From assembly GCA_012032345.1 (NCBI GenBank), contig JAAUQI010000006.1:53440-117439 (forward strand): a DNA stretch of 64,000 bases, given 5' to 3'. The notes beneath the pieces were generated by a model, which was given only the letters and a program-made list of their open reading frames with translations, did no database searches and was not told the origin of the DNA. Within the stretch, counting starts at the first letter, position 1. The number at the start of each line of letters is the position of its first letter. The translations under genes were made by a program, and so were the position numbers. Of the stretch, positions 45,040-53,835 are shown piece after piece. The stretch is from Leptolyngbyaceae cyanobacterium RM1_1_2 (GTDB lineage Bacteria > Cyanobacteriota > Cyanobacteriia > Phormidesmidales > Phormidesmidaceae).

Positions 45040-45648
45040 ATGATGAGAGTTTTCTCTCGCTTAGTCCTTGGCATATCCCTCGCTATCTGCATGCTGATGG
45101 GATTGCCTGCGATCGCTCTCGCCCAGCCTGAGGCCGCTGAGCTGGCTAAAGCTGTCCAGGAAGTCGAAAATTTAGACGCCATGCGCAGCAGTCTGGCGGC
45201 CTATCTTGAAGACGCCACGGAACCGCCGACTGCTGAAACCATGCGACAGGTCTGCAAGCCGGTTGGCATGAAAGCCATGCAGCTAAGTAAGGACAACGGC
45301 TGGCAGGTCAAACAAATCGCCAATAAGTATCGCAATTCCGCCCATAAACCCGAGACTCTCCAAGCCAAAATGGCTCTGGCCCAGTTTGAGCATGATCCAG
45401 ATCTTCAGGGTTTTTGGGCTTCAGACACCCTCAATGGAGCACCCGGAACCCGCTATTACCGCCGCATTAATGTCGAAGCAAGCTGTCTGGCCTGTCATGG
45501 GGGCAAAGGCGATCGCCCCCAATTCGTAAAAGACAACTATCCCCAAGATCTCGCCTATGACTTTAACGTGGGCGATTTGCGGGGTATGTACTCGGTCTTT
45601 ATTCCCGAGGTTAAACAAGCGCTAGAAGATGTTCTCTCAGCATCTTAG
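45040..45648 (+). CDS. DUF3365 / Tll0287-like c-type heme protein
   Basis: 202 aa from the ATG at 45040 with AGGAGA upstream. A signal peptide (RLVLGISLAICMLMGLPAIA then LAQP) precedes a sensor-like domain. The single c-heme site is CLACHG, and the context RYYRRINVEASCLACHGGKG, followed by FNVGDLRGMYSVFIP, matches Tll0287 of Thermosynechococcus, a periplasmic or lumenal PAS-like c-heme protein. A redox-sensor or electron-carrier role is inferred. It lies 223 nt downstream of sqr. Its TAG overlaps the ribosome-binding site of the next gene. Confidence 0.87.
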   Translation: MMRVFSRLVLGISLAICMLMGLPAIALAQPEAAELAKAVQEVENLDAMRSSLAAYLEDATEPPTAETMRQVCKPVGMKAMQLSKDNGWQVKQIANKYRNSAHKPETLQAKMALAQFEHDPDLQGFWASDTLNGAPGTRYYRRINVEASCLACHGGKGDRPQFVKDNYPQDLAYDFNVGDLRGMYSVFIPEVKQALEDVLSAS

Positions 45649-45658
45649 GAGGATAACG

Positions 45659-46189
45659 ATGGGCAATTTTATCCTCAAAAGGGTGTCCCGTTTAGCGGCA
45701 ACTGTGCTGTTAGGAGCTTGCTTCCTGAGCGTTCTGATCTATGCCTTGCCTGCCCAAGCCGCGATTCGACAATTGGAGGAAGCACCAGGGCAGGTAGTGT
45801 ACCAGTCTCGGCAGACGGTCAGTGATCAGCACGGCGATCGCTGGCAAGTCATTGCCTTTAATCGCATCCGACCCGACAGCAGCACCCGATTTTATCTGCG
45901 GCTGGTGGGGTTTCCCGGCACGGCTGAGATTGATCGCTCCCGACCGCTTACCCTCACCCCCTCCATAGGACAGTCCTTCACGGCGGCAGATGCGTCAAGT
46001 GACATCTTCACCGATGCTGCCGCACCCGAGCCCAATGTCGGCCAGTATGACTTACAGCCTATTGTGTCTCAGTTGCCAACCGCAATTCCCATCCGGCTGG
46101 TGCTGCCTACCCTAAATACCAACGATGTTGTGCTGACGATTTCTCCAGCGCTAGTTCAAGAGTGGAAAACCCTTTCAACCTACGAATAA
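45659..46189 (+). CDS. DUF3122 exported protein
   Basis: 176 aa from the ATG at 45659; AGGAGG 6 nt upstream overlaps the preceding stop, implying coupled translation. The signal peptide LAATVLLGACFLSVLIYALP ends at AQA. The mature part (EEAPGQVVYQSRQTVSDQHG, RFYLRLVGFPGTAEIDRSRP, VLPTLNTNDVVLTISPALVQ) is the cyanobacterial DUF3122 fold, a beta-rich lumenal or periplasmic protein of unknown role. Co-transcription with the c-heme gene suggests a joint envelope function. Confidence 0.85.
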   Translation: MGNFILKRVSRLAATVLLGACFLSVLIYALPAQAAIRQLEEAPGQVVYQSRQTVSDQHGDRWQVIAFNRIRPDSSTRFYLRLVGFPGTAEIDRSRPLTLTPSIGQSFTAADASSDIFTDAAAPEPNVGQYDLQPIVSQLPTAIPIRLVLPTLNTNDVVLTISPALVQEWKTLSTYE

Positions 46190-46392
46190 ATAATAGAACT
46201 CAATGACATTACCAACGCTTCAAATTGGGGCGTGAGGATTCGTATTTCCGGGGCCAAGCTGGCCGCTCTACTCAACAGATGCAGACAGACGCCTGGGTTA
46301 GGGCGACCTGGGATGCACCTGTAGATATTAATGTGTGGGCAGTGTCTATTACCAGGGGCAACCACCGAATCAAGCAGTGGGGCTGTAGGCTT

Positions 46393-48180
46393 CTAAACTG
46401 TCAGTGCCGTCTCTGACTGAAAAGCTCCCAGCGCCCCCGAGCGTACCAGACCGCGACGGGCATCCAGGGTCAAAATAGTGCCGTCTCGGATTACCTCAGT
46501 GGCATTTTTAACACCCACAATCACCGGAACCCCCAGCCTGAGTCCTAAAATAGCCGCGTGGCCCGTGAGATTGTCATCTTCGGTGATGATGCCACCTGCC
46601 CGCCGAATCGCATCAACAAAGTCCGCACTGGTAGAAGGTGCCACCAAAATCTCACCCGGATTAAAGTCACTAATCTCTAAGCCGCTGTGAGCAACTCTGG
46701 CTCGACCGCTAATTGATCCTTCTCCAATCCCTGTCCCTCGCCCTAGCACCGCCGTCACCAGCTCAACCTTAATCAAATCGGTAGAGCCTGAAACCCCCTG
46801 CAGGGTTCCAGCCGTCATTACCACCAGATCGCCCTCCTTGAGGCAGTCTTTCTCTTGGGCTACATTCATTGCCGCCTTGAAGGTTTGACCTGTAGACGGC
46901 AAATCTAGCACTAACAGAGGCCGAACCCCCCAAACCAACTGCAGCCGTCGGGCCACGCTGACATGGGGTGTAATCGCTAAAATCGGAATCCGAGGGCGAT
47001 ATTTAGAGACGTTTCGCGCCGTTGAACCCGTTTTAGTTAACGTCATAATGGCAGCCGCCTGGAGCTGGTCGGCAATCCGACTCACAGCGTGACTAATCGC
47101 GTTGGGAATAGACCGCGAACTGCTTTGCTCATCAAAAGTACAGTTGGGGCTTTCCTGCTCCGTGCGCAGAGCAATCCGAGCCATTGTCGCCACCGCCTCC
47201 ACAGGGTATTTGCCCACGGCAGTCTCGTTAGAGAGCATGACCGCGTCCGTTCCGTCGAGGATGGCATTGGCGACATCAGAGACTTCTGCTCGGGTTGGAC
47301 GGGGGTTACCAGCCATGCTGTCGAGCATTTGGGTAGCCGTAATCACCGGAATTCCCAGACGATTTGAGGTGGCAATCAGGCGCTTTTGCAAAATCGGGAC
47401 TTCCTCTGCTGGTAGCTCAACCCCTAGGTCTCCACGAGCGACCATAACGCCGTCTGAGAGCGACAAAATTGCTTCCATCTGCTCGATCGCTTCGTGCTTT
47501 TCAATCTTGACGATGACAGGCACCTGCTTGCCTGCTGCAGAAATTAGCTCTTTAATCTCCAAGACATCTTGTGGATTGCGCACAAAGCTCAGTGCAATCC
47601 AGTCTACGCCCTGGTTGAGGCCAAACATGAGGTCGCGCCTGTCTTTGTCTGTCAGCGCCTTAACTGAAAGATAAACCCCCGGAAAGTTTACCCCTTTGCT
47701 GTTAGACAACACACCGCCAACAACCACTTCACAGCGCAATTCTCGCTGCTGGCGATCGATAGCTTCCACACGCATTTCTACCCGGCCATCGTCTAAGAGG
47801 ATGGTCGCCCCAGTCGGCACTTCGTCGGCTAAAAGCTCATAAGTCACCGAGCTAATTGTTTGACTGCCCGCTAGAGGCCGACTGGTCAGCGTAAATACAT
47901 CGCCCTTCTTTAACTGAATAGAGCCATTCTCAAAGCGACCCAGGCGAATCTTTGGCCCTTGCAAATCTTGCAAAATGCCAACAGGCTGGTTTAGTTCAAA
48001 GGAAATCTGTCGAATCAGACGAATGCTACGCTGATGATCTTCATGAGTGCCATGAGAAAAATTCAGGCGCAGTGTGGTTGCCCCAGCTTCAATCAAGGCT
48101 CGTAGCACATCAGGCTGGCTCGTAGCAGGGCCAATAGTGGCGACAATCTTAGTTCGTCGTAGGGCATTTTGCGGTTGCAT
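46393..48180 (-). CDS. pyk: Pyruvate kinase with C-terminal PEP-utilizer domain
   Basis: 595 aa. The catalytic barrel is complete: TKIVATIGPATSQPDVLRAL, RLNFSHGTHEDHQ, the active-site IVKIEKHEAIEQM and VMVARGDLGVELPAEEVPIL. Residues 365-475 form the allosteric C domain. The extra about 110 residues (GRARVAHSGLEISDFNPGEI, DNLTGHAAILGLRLGVPVIV) are a PEP-utilizing mobile domain as in cyanobacterial and Bacillus-type enzymes. It converts PEP and ADP to pyruvate and ATP. It is divergent from crtR. Confidence 0.96.
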   Translation of the reverse strand: MQPQNALRRTKIVATIGPATSQPDVLRALIEAGATTLRLNFSHGTHEDHQRSIRLIRQISFELNQPVGILQDLQGPKIRLGRFENGSIQLKKGDVFTLTSRPLAGSQTISSVTYELLADEVPTGATILLDDGRVEMRVEAIDRQQRELRCEVVVGGVLSNSKGVNFPGVYLSVKALTDKDRRDLMFGLNQGVDWIALSFVRNPQDVLEIKELISAAGKQVPVIVKIEKHEAIEQMEAILSLSDGVMVARGDLGVELPAEEVPILQKRLIATSNRLGIPVITATQMLDSMAGNPRPTRAEVSDVANAILDGTDAVMLSNETAVGKYPVEAVATMARIALRTEQESPNCTFDEQSSSRSIPNAISHAVSRIADQLQAAAIMTLTKTGSTARNVSKYRPRIPILAITPHVSVARRLQLVWGVRPLLVLDLPSTGQTFKAAMNVAQEKDCLKEGDLVVMTAGTLQGVSGSTDLIKVELVTAVLGRGTGIGEGSISGRARVAHSGLEISDFNPGEILVAPSTSADFVDAIRRAGGIITEDDNLTGHAAILGLRLGVPVIVGVKNATEVIRDGTILTLDARRGLVRSGALGAFQSETALTV

Positions 48181-48388
48181 AGCTAGACCACAGGCGACTG
48201 GGTGAAAATTTAATCGGGCAGAGGCAAAACGGATAGTAACATGTTTAGTAGCTCATCTGATGACGTAGCGAGATCCGGTGCGTTCTTCAAGTCTTAATTG
48301 ATTTGCTGAGTTAGCGTCACAAAACTTTATTATTCACCATCAGTAGCGTATACTACCGGAGATAGTTCAAGCAGGAGCACAGTTATTG

Positions 48389-49313
48389 ATGTCGGTGGCA
48401 ACGGAGCCTCTGATAGTGCCTAGAACAGTTCCATCAGAGCTTTTGAGAGCAGAGGGAGGTATCAGTCCCAACCTGCTCATGTTCTTCAGCGCTGTTCTAC
48501 TGGTAACACTGTCTACGTGGAGCTATTTTGTCTGGGACTTAGCAGGCTGGTGCTGCTTTTGTCTCAATACATTGGCCCTGCATCTTGTAGGGACAGTAAT
48601 TCACGATGCATCGCACCATGCTGCCCACCGCAACCGTGTGGTTAATGCTCTGCTGGGCCACGGCAGCGCCCTCATGCTGGGCTTTGCTTTCCCGGTCTTT
48701 ACCCGTGTCCACATGCAGCATCACGCTCATGTGAACGATCCCAAGAATGACCCGGATCATTTTGTCTCAACGGGTGGCCCTCTGTGGCTGATTGCGGCCC
48801 GCTTTTTTTATCACGAAATATATTTCTTTCGACGAAAAGCTTTGGCGAAAATTTGAGCTGCTGGAGTGGTTTTTATCTCGCCTGGTAGTAGCTGCAATTG
48901 TCGCGGCTGCTGTCCATTTCGATTTTCTGGGCTATCTTTTTAACTTCTGGTTCTCGCCAGCCCTTGTGGTGGGCTTGGCCCTGGGTCTCTTCTTTGACTA
49001 TCTACCCCATCGTCCTTTTGAGGAGCGCGATCGCTGGAAGAACGCTCGGGTTTATCCGGGGGCAGTGCTGAACCTGATGATCATGGGCCAAAACTATCAC
49101 CTGGTTCATCACCTGTGGCCGTCGATTCCCTGGTACAAGTACAAGCCTGCCTACGAAACCATGAAGCCACTATTAGACCAAAAAGGCTGTCATCAGTCTT
49201 TAGGGCTGCTCAGAGGCAAAGACCTGTTTGGGTTTGTCTATGACATTTTTCTAGGCATTCGGGTTCACCACAAACACCCCTTCCAGTTTTTAGAACGTAA
49301 AAAGTCTACTTGA
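48389..49313 (+). pseudogene. crtR: Beta-carotene hydroxylase (CrtR-type), single frameshift
   Basis: From ATG 48389 the first frame has membrane spans and the histidine boxes HDASHHAAH and HMQHHAHVNDPKNDPDH, then FFYHEIYFFRRKALAKI and a stop. The second frame continues LWRKFELLEWFLSRLVVAAI, FFDYLPHRPFEERDRWKNAR and NYHLVHHLWPSIPWYKYKP to 49313. Removing one A from the A4 run (about 48836-48839) gives FFRRKLWRKFELLEW with no gap. CrtR is a diiron membrane enzyme hydroxylating beta-carotene to zeaxanthin. All iron ligands are intact, so a sequencing error is likely. Confidence 0.9.
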
Positions 49314-49340
49314 GTAGCGGGCCGATTTTGCCGGTGGAAG

Positions 49341-49757
49341 CTACTCCCAGCCGGAAGACAGGCTAGCTGAAGCAGTCTGCCAGTCAGGTCTGAGCGACTT
49401 GGCACCGCGCAGATAGGGATGATGAATTTCGGCGGGCGAAACCGGTAGGTAAGCGTGAATAAGAAAACGAATGCAGCGGCACAAACTGCCCTCAACATGC
49501 ATCTGCTGCACGTCAAGCAAAGGCACATCGTTCCACTGGGGGCGCTGACGAGCAATCTTAGCGGGGAAAACCGCGTCGAGATCGCGGGTGGCTGAAAAGG
49601 TAGCGCTAATAATGTTTTGAGGCTCTAGGTGATTGCGAGTCTCTAGTGCATCAAGCAGTTCATCCACCGCGTCCCGGATTGCTTCTGCTGTATTTTCAGA
49701 GACAGTTGTTGCTCCACGAATTGCCCGGACTCGCCAGCCCCCATCAGAATTACCCAT
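49341..49757 (-). CDS. aroH: Chorismate mutase AroH class
   Basis: 138 aa from the ATG at 49757. The monofunctional trimeric AroH fold shows WRVRAIRGATTVSENTAEAI (substrate Arg), SATFSATRDLDAVFPAKIAR (Arg of the active site) and DVPLLDVQQMHVEGSLCRCI (Cys/Arg region). It converts chorismate to prephenate for Phe/Tyr synthesis. The gene is convergent with crtR, separated by 27 nt. MITE copy C begins about 85 nt upstream. Confidence 0.92.
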   Translation of the reverse strand: MGNSDGGWRVRAIRGATTVSENTAEAIRDAVDELLDALETRNHLEPQNIISATFSATRDLDAVFPAKIARQRPQWNDVPLLDVQQMHVEGSLCRCIRFLIHAYLPVSPAEIHHPYLRGAKSLRPDWQTASASLSSGWE

Positions 49758-49842
49758 AGGATCGATACCGTTTCTCTTCACTAAATACAAATCAGTCAAA
49801 GAGCAATTTTGTCTGAGATTTGAATCTCCATACTACCCTGAC

Positions 49843-49972
49843 TGACTGACAAAAGTTCCTCGTGTAGGTTGGGTGAAATGTAATGGAACCCAACACCAGC
49901 AATGGTTTCGTTGCGCTGCGCTATGCTTCGCCCAACCTAAGGTAGAATCACAGGCTCAAGAGTTTTGTCAGC
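49843..49972 (+). mobile_element. MITE-like element, copy C
   Basis: 130 bp from TGACTGACAAAAGTTCC to GTTTTGTCAGC with inverted ends. The body GTAGGTTGGGTGAAA...GGAACCCAACACC...GGTAGAATCACAGG matches copy D. It lies in the 387-nt gap upstream of aroH; the remainder of that gap holds the 86-bp repeat copy 2. Confidence 0.78.
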
Positions 49973-49980
49973 CAGCATAC

Positions 49981-50066
49981 TATAGCGAAAGGCAGAAGGA
50001 TGAATGGGATGTCGATCACGTAAAGATTCAGCGATCTGAGTTGTTCTAACCAAACTGCGGTTTGCT
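49981..50066. repeat. 86-bp dispersed repeat, copy 2
   Basis: 82 of 86 bases match 35021-35106. It starts about 8 nt after MITE copy C. Between it and the sppA stop, an open stretch reading YQSVQKLLANCSSYRIDQLD then QLKKPG and a stop (to 50148) looks like the tail of a lost gene that I cannot identify. Confidence 0.9.
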
Positions 50067-50144
50067 CTACCAGTCTGTGCAAAAGCTATTGGCAAACTGC
50101 AGCAGCTACCGCATCGATCAGCTCGACCAGCTGAAAAAGCCAGG

Positions 50145-50990
50145 TTAGGGCCGATAGAGCCACAGCGGTAGACCACTGGTTGTCAGGTCAAACTCTAGCT
50201 GAGCCAGACTGTTAGACAGTGCAGTTAGGGCGAGGCCGGTTAGGGGACTGTCTGAGGTACGATTGCCGGGTAGAAAACGAGTCCAAAACGGTTTGCGTTC
50301 CTCAAACGTGTAGCACTCAGCTTTATCAGGATTGAGTCCAGCCAGTTCTGCAGCCCAGCGGCGGGCATCTTCTTCAGTGCCGAGACGATCGACTACGCCA
50401 AGTTCAAGTGCCTGCTGCCCGGTAAAGATGCGGCCATCGGCAAATCCTTTTACGGTCTCAACGGCAAGATTACGGCCTGTTGCTACCGTCTCAACAAACT
50501 GCTGGTAGCTAACGTCGATTAGCTCTTGCAAGATAGTTTGCTCAGGCTGCGTCAGCTCCCGATCAAAAGCGAGGATGTCTTTATAAGGGCCTGACTTGAT
50601 TACTTTGAAAGACACCCCAACTTTATCTAGCAGCTTCTGCAAATTGTTGCCGCGTAAAATTACGCCAATGCTGCCTGTGATCGTGCCTGGATTTGCCACG
50701 ATATGCTCGGCACCCACGCCAATATAGACGCCGCCGGAGGCAGAAATATTGCCAAAGCTGGCCACGATTTTGACTTGCTCTCGCAGCCGTAAGAGGGCGC
50801 TGTAAATCTCTTGGGAATCTCCGACGGTTCCCCCTGGGCTGTCGATGCGTAGCAGCAGGGCCGGGAACTTTTTCTCTTCAATTTCTTTTAGGTTTTCTAA
50901 GACGCGCTTTCGCGTTGATCCGGCGATCGCGCCAGTAATCTCAATGCGGGCAATTTGCTTGCGAAATCGGGGCTTAAACGGCCAAATCAT
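50145..50990 (-). CDS. sppA: Signal peptide peptidase SppA (short, 36K type)
   Basis: 281 aa from the ATG at 50990 (MIWPFKPRFRKQIARIEITG); codons up to 51083 look non-family. The S49 Ser-Lys dyad is Ser85 in NISASGGVYI and Lys137 in SGPYKDIL. PALLLRIDSPGGTVGDSQEI is the oxyanion/substrate segment, and TGQQALELGVVDRLG closes the domain. It is a membrane-associated protease that degrades leftover signal peptides; related cyanobacterial SppA1 affects phycobilisome degradation in light acclimation. No strong N-terminal membrane span is visible. Confidence 0.92.
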   Translation of the reverse strand: MIWPFKPRFRKQIARIEITGAIAGSTRKRVLENLKEIEEKKFPALLLRIDSPGGTVGDSQEIYSALLRLREQVKIVASFGNISASGGVYIGVGAEHIVANPGTITGSIGVILRGNNLQKLLDKVGVSFKVIKSGPYKDILAFDRELTQPEQTILQELIDVSYQQFVETVATGRNLAVETVKGFADGRIFTGQQALELGVVDRLGTEEDARRWAAELAGLNPDKAECYTFEERKPFWTRFLPGNRTSDSPLTGLALTALSNSLAQLEFDLTTSGLPLWLYRP

Positions 50991-51104
50991 AGGGGTCTTA
51001 GGAGTCGTAAGTTGACTACACAACTGGCTTAGAGGAGAGCGAAGCGTCTTAACATTCTTTAAGATAAGTATACAACCGCACAATACCCAAAATCTGTCAG
51101 CTTC

Positions 51105-52136
51105 ATGTCTTACACTCCTACTCAGCCCAAGACAGTCCCAACCGCGCTCTTGCTAGTCGCTCCTTTCTTCTTGTGGGGGACTGCGATGGTGGCGATGAAG
51201 GGGGTGATGGATGAGACGACGCCGTTCTTTATTGCAGCAATGCGGCTACTGCCAGCGGGTGGGCTGGTGCTGTTGGCGGGTATAGCGATGGGGCGCAAGC
51301 AGCCTACAAGCTGGCGGGCCTGGCTGTGGATTAGCCTGTTCGCGCTGATCGATGGCACCCTGTTTCAAGGCTTTTTAGTGGCAGGGCTGGCGCGCACGGG
51401 GGCAGGGCTAGGATCGGTGATGATTGACTCTCAGCCGTTAGCCGTGGCGATTATGGCGCATTTCCTATTTGGTGAACAGGTGGGGGCTGTGGGCTGGCTG
51501 GGCTTGGGGTTGGGGATTTTTGGTATTGGCTTACTAGGCTTACCAGATGAGTGGATTTTGAGCCTGCTGCACGGAACCGCATTTTGGCAAGACTGGACAA
51601 TCGGCAGCGATATTGTGGCTGCGCTCTTTCAGCACGGGGAGTGGCTGATGCTGCTGGCAGCGCTGTCAATGGCTGTAGGCACAGTACTCATTCGCTATGT
51701 CTGTCGTCATGCTGACCCGGTGATGGCAACCGGGTGGCACATGATTTTGGGTGGGCTGCCGCTGGCTGGCTGGTCAGCCTTTGCCGAAACCGGCCAGTGG
51801 CAGCAGCTATCGATTTCGGGCTGGATGGCGATCGCCTACGCAACTGTGTTTGGCAGCGCGATCGCCTACGGCATTTTCTTCTTCCTAGCCTCTGAGGGCA
51901 ACCTAACCAGTCTCAGCGCCCTGACCTTTCTAACGCCCGTCTTTGCGCTGCTGTTTGGCAGTCTGTTTCTGGCAGAATCACTGAGTACGGTGCAGTGGGT
52001 GGGCGTACTTTTCACTTTAATTAGCATCTGTCTGATCAATCAGCGCGAAAAACTACTGAGCTGGTTACGCCCAGATCAAGGGCAAAAAACTGCAGAAAAG
52101 GTCGTCCAAACGGGAACATTTGAGTCAAAATCCTAG
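51105..52136 (+). CDS. EamA/DMT family transporter
   Basis: 343 aa with ten predicted membrane spans in two EamA repeats. The first (LLVAPFFLWGTAMVAMKGVM through LGIFGIGLLGLPDEW) and the second (LAALSMAVGTVLIRYVCRHA through SLSTVQWVGVLFTLISICLI) each carry the typical short loops and the ASEGNLTSLSALTFLTPVFA motif. These are metabolite exporters; substrate unknown. It is divergent from sppA. No partner genes. Confidence 0.9.
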   Translation: MSYTPTQPKTVPTALLLVAPFFLWGTAMVAMKGVMDETTPFFIAAMRLLPAGGLVLLAGIAMGRKQPTSWRAWLWISLFALIDGTLFQGFLVAGLARTGAGLGSVMIDSQPLAVAIMAHFLFGEQVGAVGWLGLGLGIFGIGLLGLPDEWILSLLHGTAFWQDWTIGSDIVAALFQHGEWLMLLAALSMAVGTVLIRYVCRHADPVMATGWHMILGGLPLAGWSAFAETGQWQQLSISGWMAIAYATVFGSAIAYGIFFFLASEGNLTSLSALTFLTPVFALLFGSLFLAESLSTVQWVGVLFTLISICLINQREKLLSWLRPDQGQKTAEKVVQTGTFESKS

Positions 52137-52486
52137 ACCTGCTGATCGATACCCGGATTCTGAAGCAGCTTTATCAAGCCATCGTCTCCTTAAAGATTCT
52201 ATGTGACCTAGTCGGGCATTCTAAAGCTAGCCAGTCATAACTGCTTTAGTATGAGAGCTAGAAACGCCTGTTAACTGTTTGGCCCTGGCAGCAATAAAGC
52301 GAATTCCCAGTCTGCGTTTGTAGATTGTTATGATTGTGGCGCAGGCGTAAATATGACAGTTTCTTCAGCCAGAGATCGGGGCACAGCGACAGCTCATAGG
52401 AATAAGGCAGCTACATACGCCATTTACAGTAAACATTCTGGCAATGATCATTTTGGGTGCAGGGATATCAAGAACCAACAGATGAC
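52137..52486. other. Intergenic, no gene seen
   Basis: 350 nt. No coding frame with family character, no repeat from the families above, and no obvious terminator. It probably contains the promoter of the peptidoglycan-binding/HEAT gene. Confidence 0.4.
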
Positions 52487-53776
52487 ATGATCCAACGTTC
52501 TACCTTGCTGGCATTGACTTGTCTGGCGGTTTTGGGAAGTCCCGCCACTGTTCAAGGGGCTGCTGCGCGCTCTGGGTCTAGTCTGCGCGGGATCGCGCGA
52601 TCTCAGCTAGCAGCAGAGCGTCATGAAATGCTGCCTACCTTGGCCCAGCTGCCGCCGACGGCTTCAGCCCCAACGACGACTCCCGAACTCAGCAATAGTG
52701 AAGTTCTGCAACTGCAGTTAAGACTTCAGCAGCTCGGCTACTATAACGAGTCAGTAGACGGCGCTTATGGAGCTAAGACCAAGCAGGCTCTCGCTAGTTT
52801 TCAGAGAGATTCGGGACTGCCACCCACAGGTAACATTGATCCCTTAACCATTCAACAGCTACAAAACCCAAAGATATTTTCTATCGATCCGCCAGCCTCT
52901 GAGGCCACGACAGCAGAACCTGAGGTGCCTGATTTGCTGCCAACGGCTGCGTCCACTGCCGCCGAGCCAGCTCCTAGTGTGCAGACAGCAGCAGCGTCAG
53001 CCCCTGAGTCTGTCGAGGCAGATCCACCCGCAACGCCGCCTGCGGGTAGATTTTCTAATCTGGCTTGGCCAATATTGCTGCTGGCGGGCGTCGTTGCTGT
53101 GGGCGGAGGAATTGCTTTTGCCTATCGTCAATTGCGCTCAGGCCAGCTGGCAAAGGACAGCGATCGCGGTTATGAAGCCGCCACAGCCTCTGCTTTAACC
53201 CCTGATAGTTTGGTAGAGGCTAACAGCCAAAACGGAGCTAGGGATCAAAACCAAACTCATACAGCAGCGCTGGAAGAAACCACCCGCTTACCCAAGCTCG
53301 ACATTGTTGAAACGCTCGTTGCAGAGCTGCAAAGCAGCGATCCTACCAGTCGGCGACAGGCCATTTGGGAACTGGGGCAGCGAGGAAACTCAAGTGCCGT
53401 ACAGCCGCTGGTGAACCTGATTATAGATGCTGATTCCAAAGAGCGCAGCTTAATTCTGGCGGCGCTGTCTGAAATTGGCACTCGCACGCTGAAGCCGATG
53501 AACCGGGCACTGGCGCTTTCACTTCAGGATGAAAACCCGGAAGTGCGAAAAAATGCTATTCGAGATTTGACCCGAATCTATGATGTCGCGGCTCAGGTCA
53601 GTCAGATGCTCAGCCATGTAGCTGAAGACGAGGATCCCGAAGTGCGTGAGACTGCCCGCTGGGCCTTGGGACAGCTAAATCGCCTTCGTTCTTTACCCGG
53701 CAGCGAACAGCGGCCTTCCCTCTACGACTCCATCTCTCCCTCTGATTTTTTGCCCGGGGAGAAGAGCAATTCTTAA
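52487..53776 (+). CDS. Peptidoglycan-binding domain / membrane span / HEAT repeat protein
   Basis: 429 aa from ATG 52487. A signal sequence (STLLALTCLAVLGSPATVQG) is followed by PG_binding_1 at residues 71-127 (LQLRLQQLGYYNESVDGAYG), a Pro/Ala/Glu-rich linker, a membrane span at 192-212 (LAWPILLLAGVVAVGGGIAF) with a basic flank (YRQLR), and a HEAT-like domain at 275-400 (RRQAIWELGQRGNSSAVQPL, ENPEVRKNAIRDLTRIYDVA). The likely topology puts the peptidoglycan-binding part outside and the HEAT part in the cytoplasm. Unusual combination; function unknown. Confidence 0.78.
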   Translation: MIQRSTLLALTCLAVLGSPATVQGAAARSGSSLRGIARSQLAAERHEMLPTLAQLPPTASAPTTTPELSNSEVLQLQLRLQQLGYYNESVDGAYGAKTKQALASFQRDSGLPPTGNIDPLTIQQLQNPKIFSIDPPASEATTAEPEVPDLLPTAASTAAEPAPSVQTAAASAPESVEADPPATPPAGRFSNLAWPILLLAGVVAVGGGIAFAYRQLRSGQLAKDSDRGYEAATASALTPDSLVEANSQNGARDQNQTHTAALEETTRLPKLDIVETLVAELQSSDPTSRRQAIWELGQRGNSSAVQPLVNLIIDADSKERSLILAALSEIGTRTLKPMNRALALSLQDENPEVRKNAIRDLTRIYDVAAQVSQMLSHVAEDEDPEVRETARWALGQLNRLRSLPGSEQRPSLYDSISPSDFLPGEKSNS

Positions 53777-53835
53777 TCGGCCATCTTTAATCATTTTGAG
53801 GCTCTGCTAAAAATGATTCGCTGCTGTTGGCTCCT

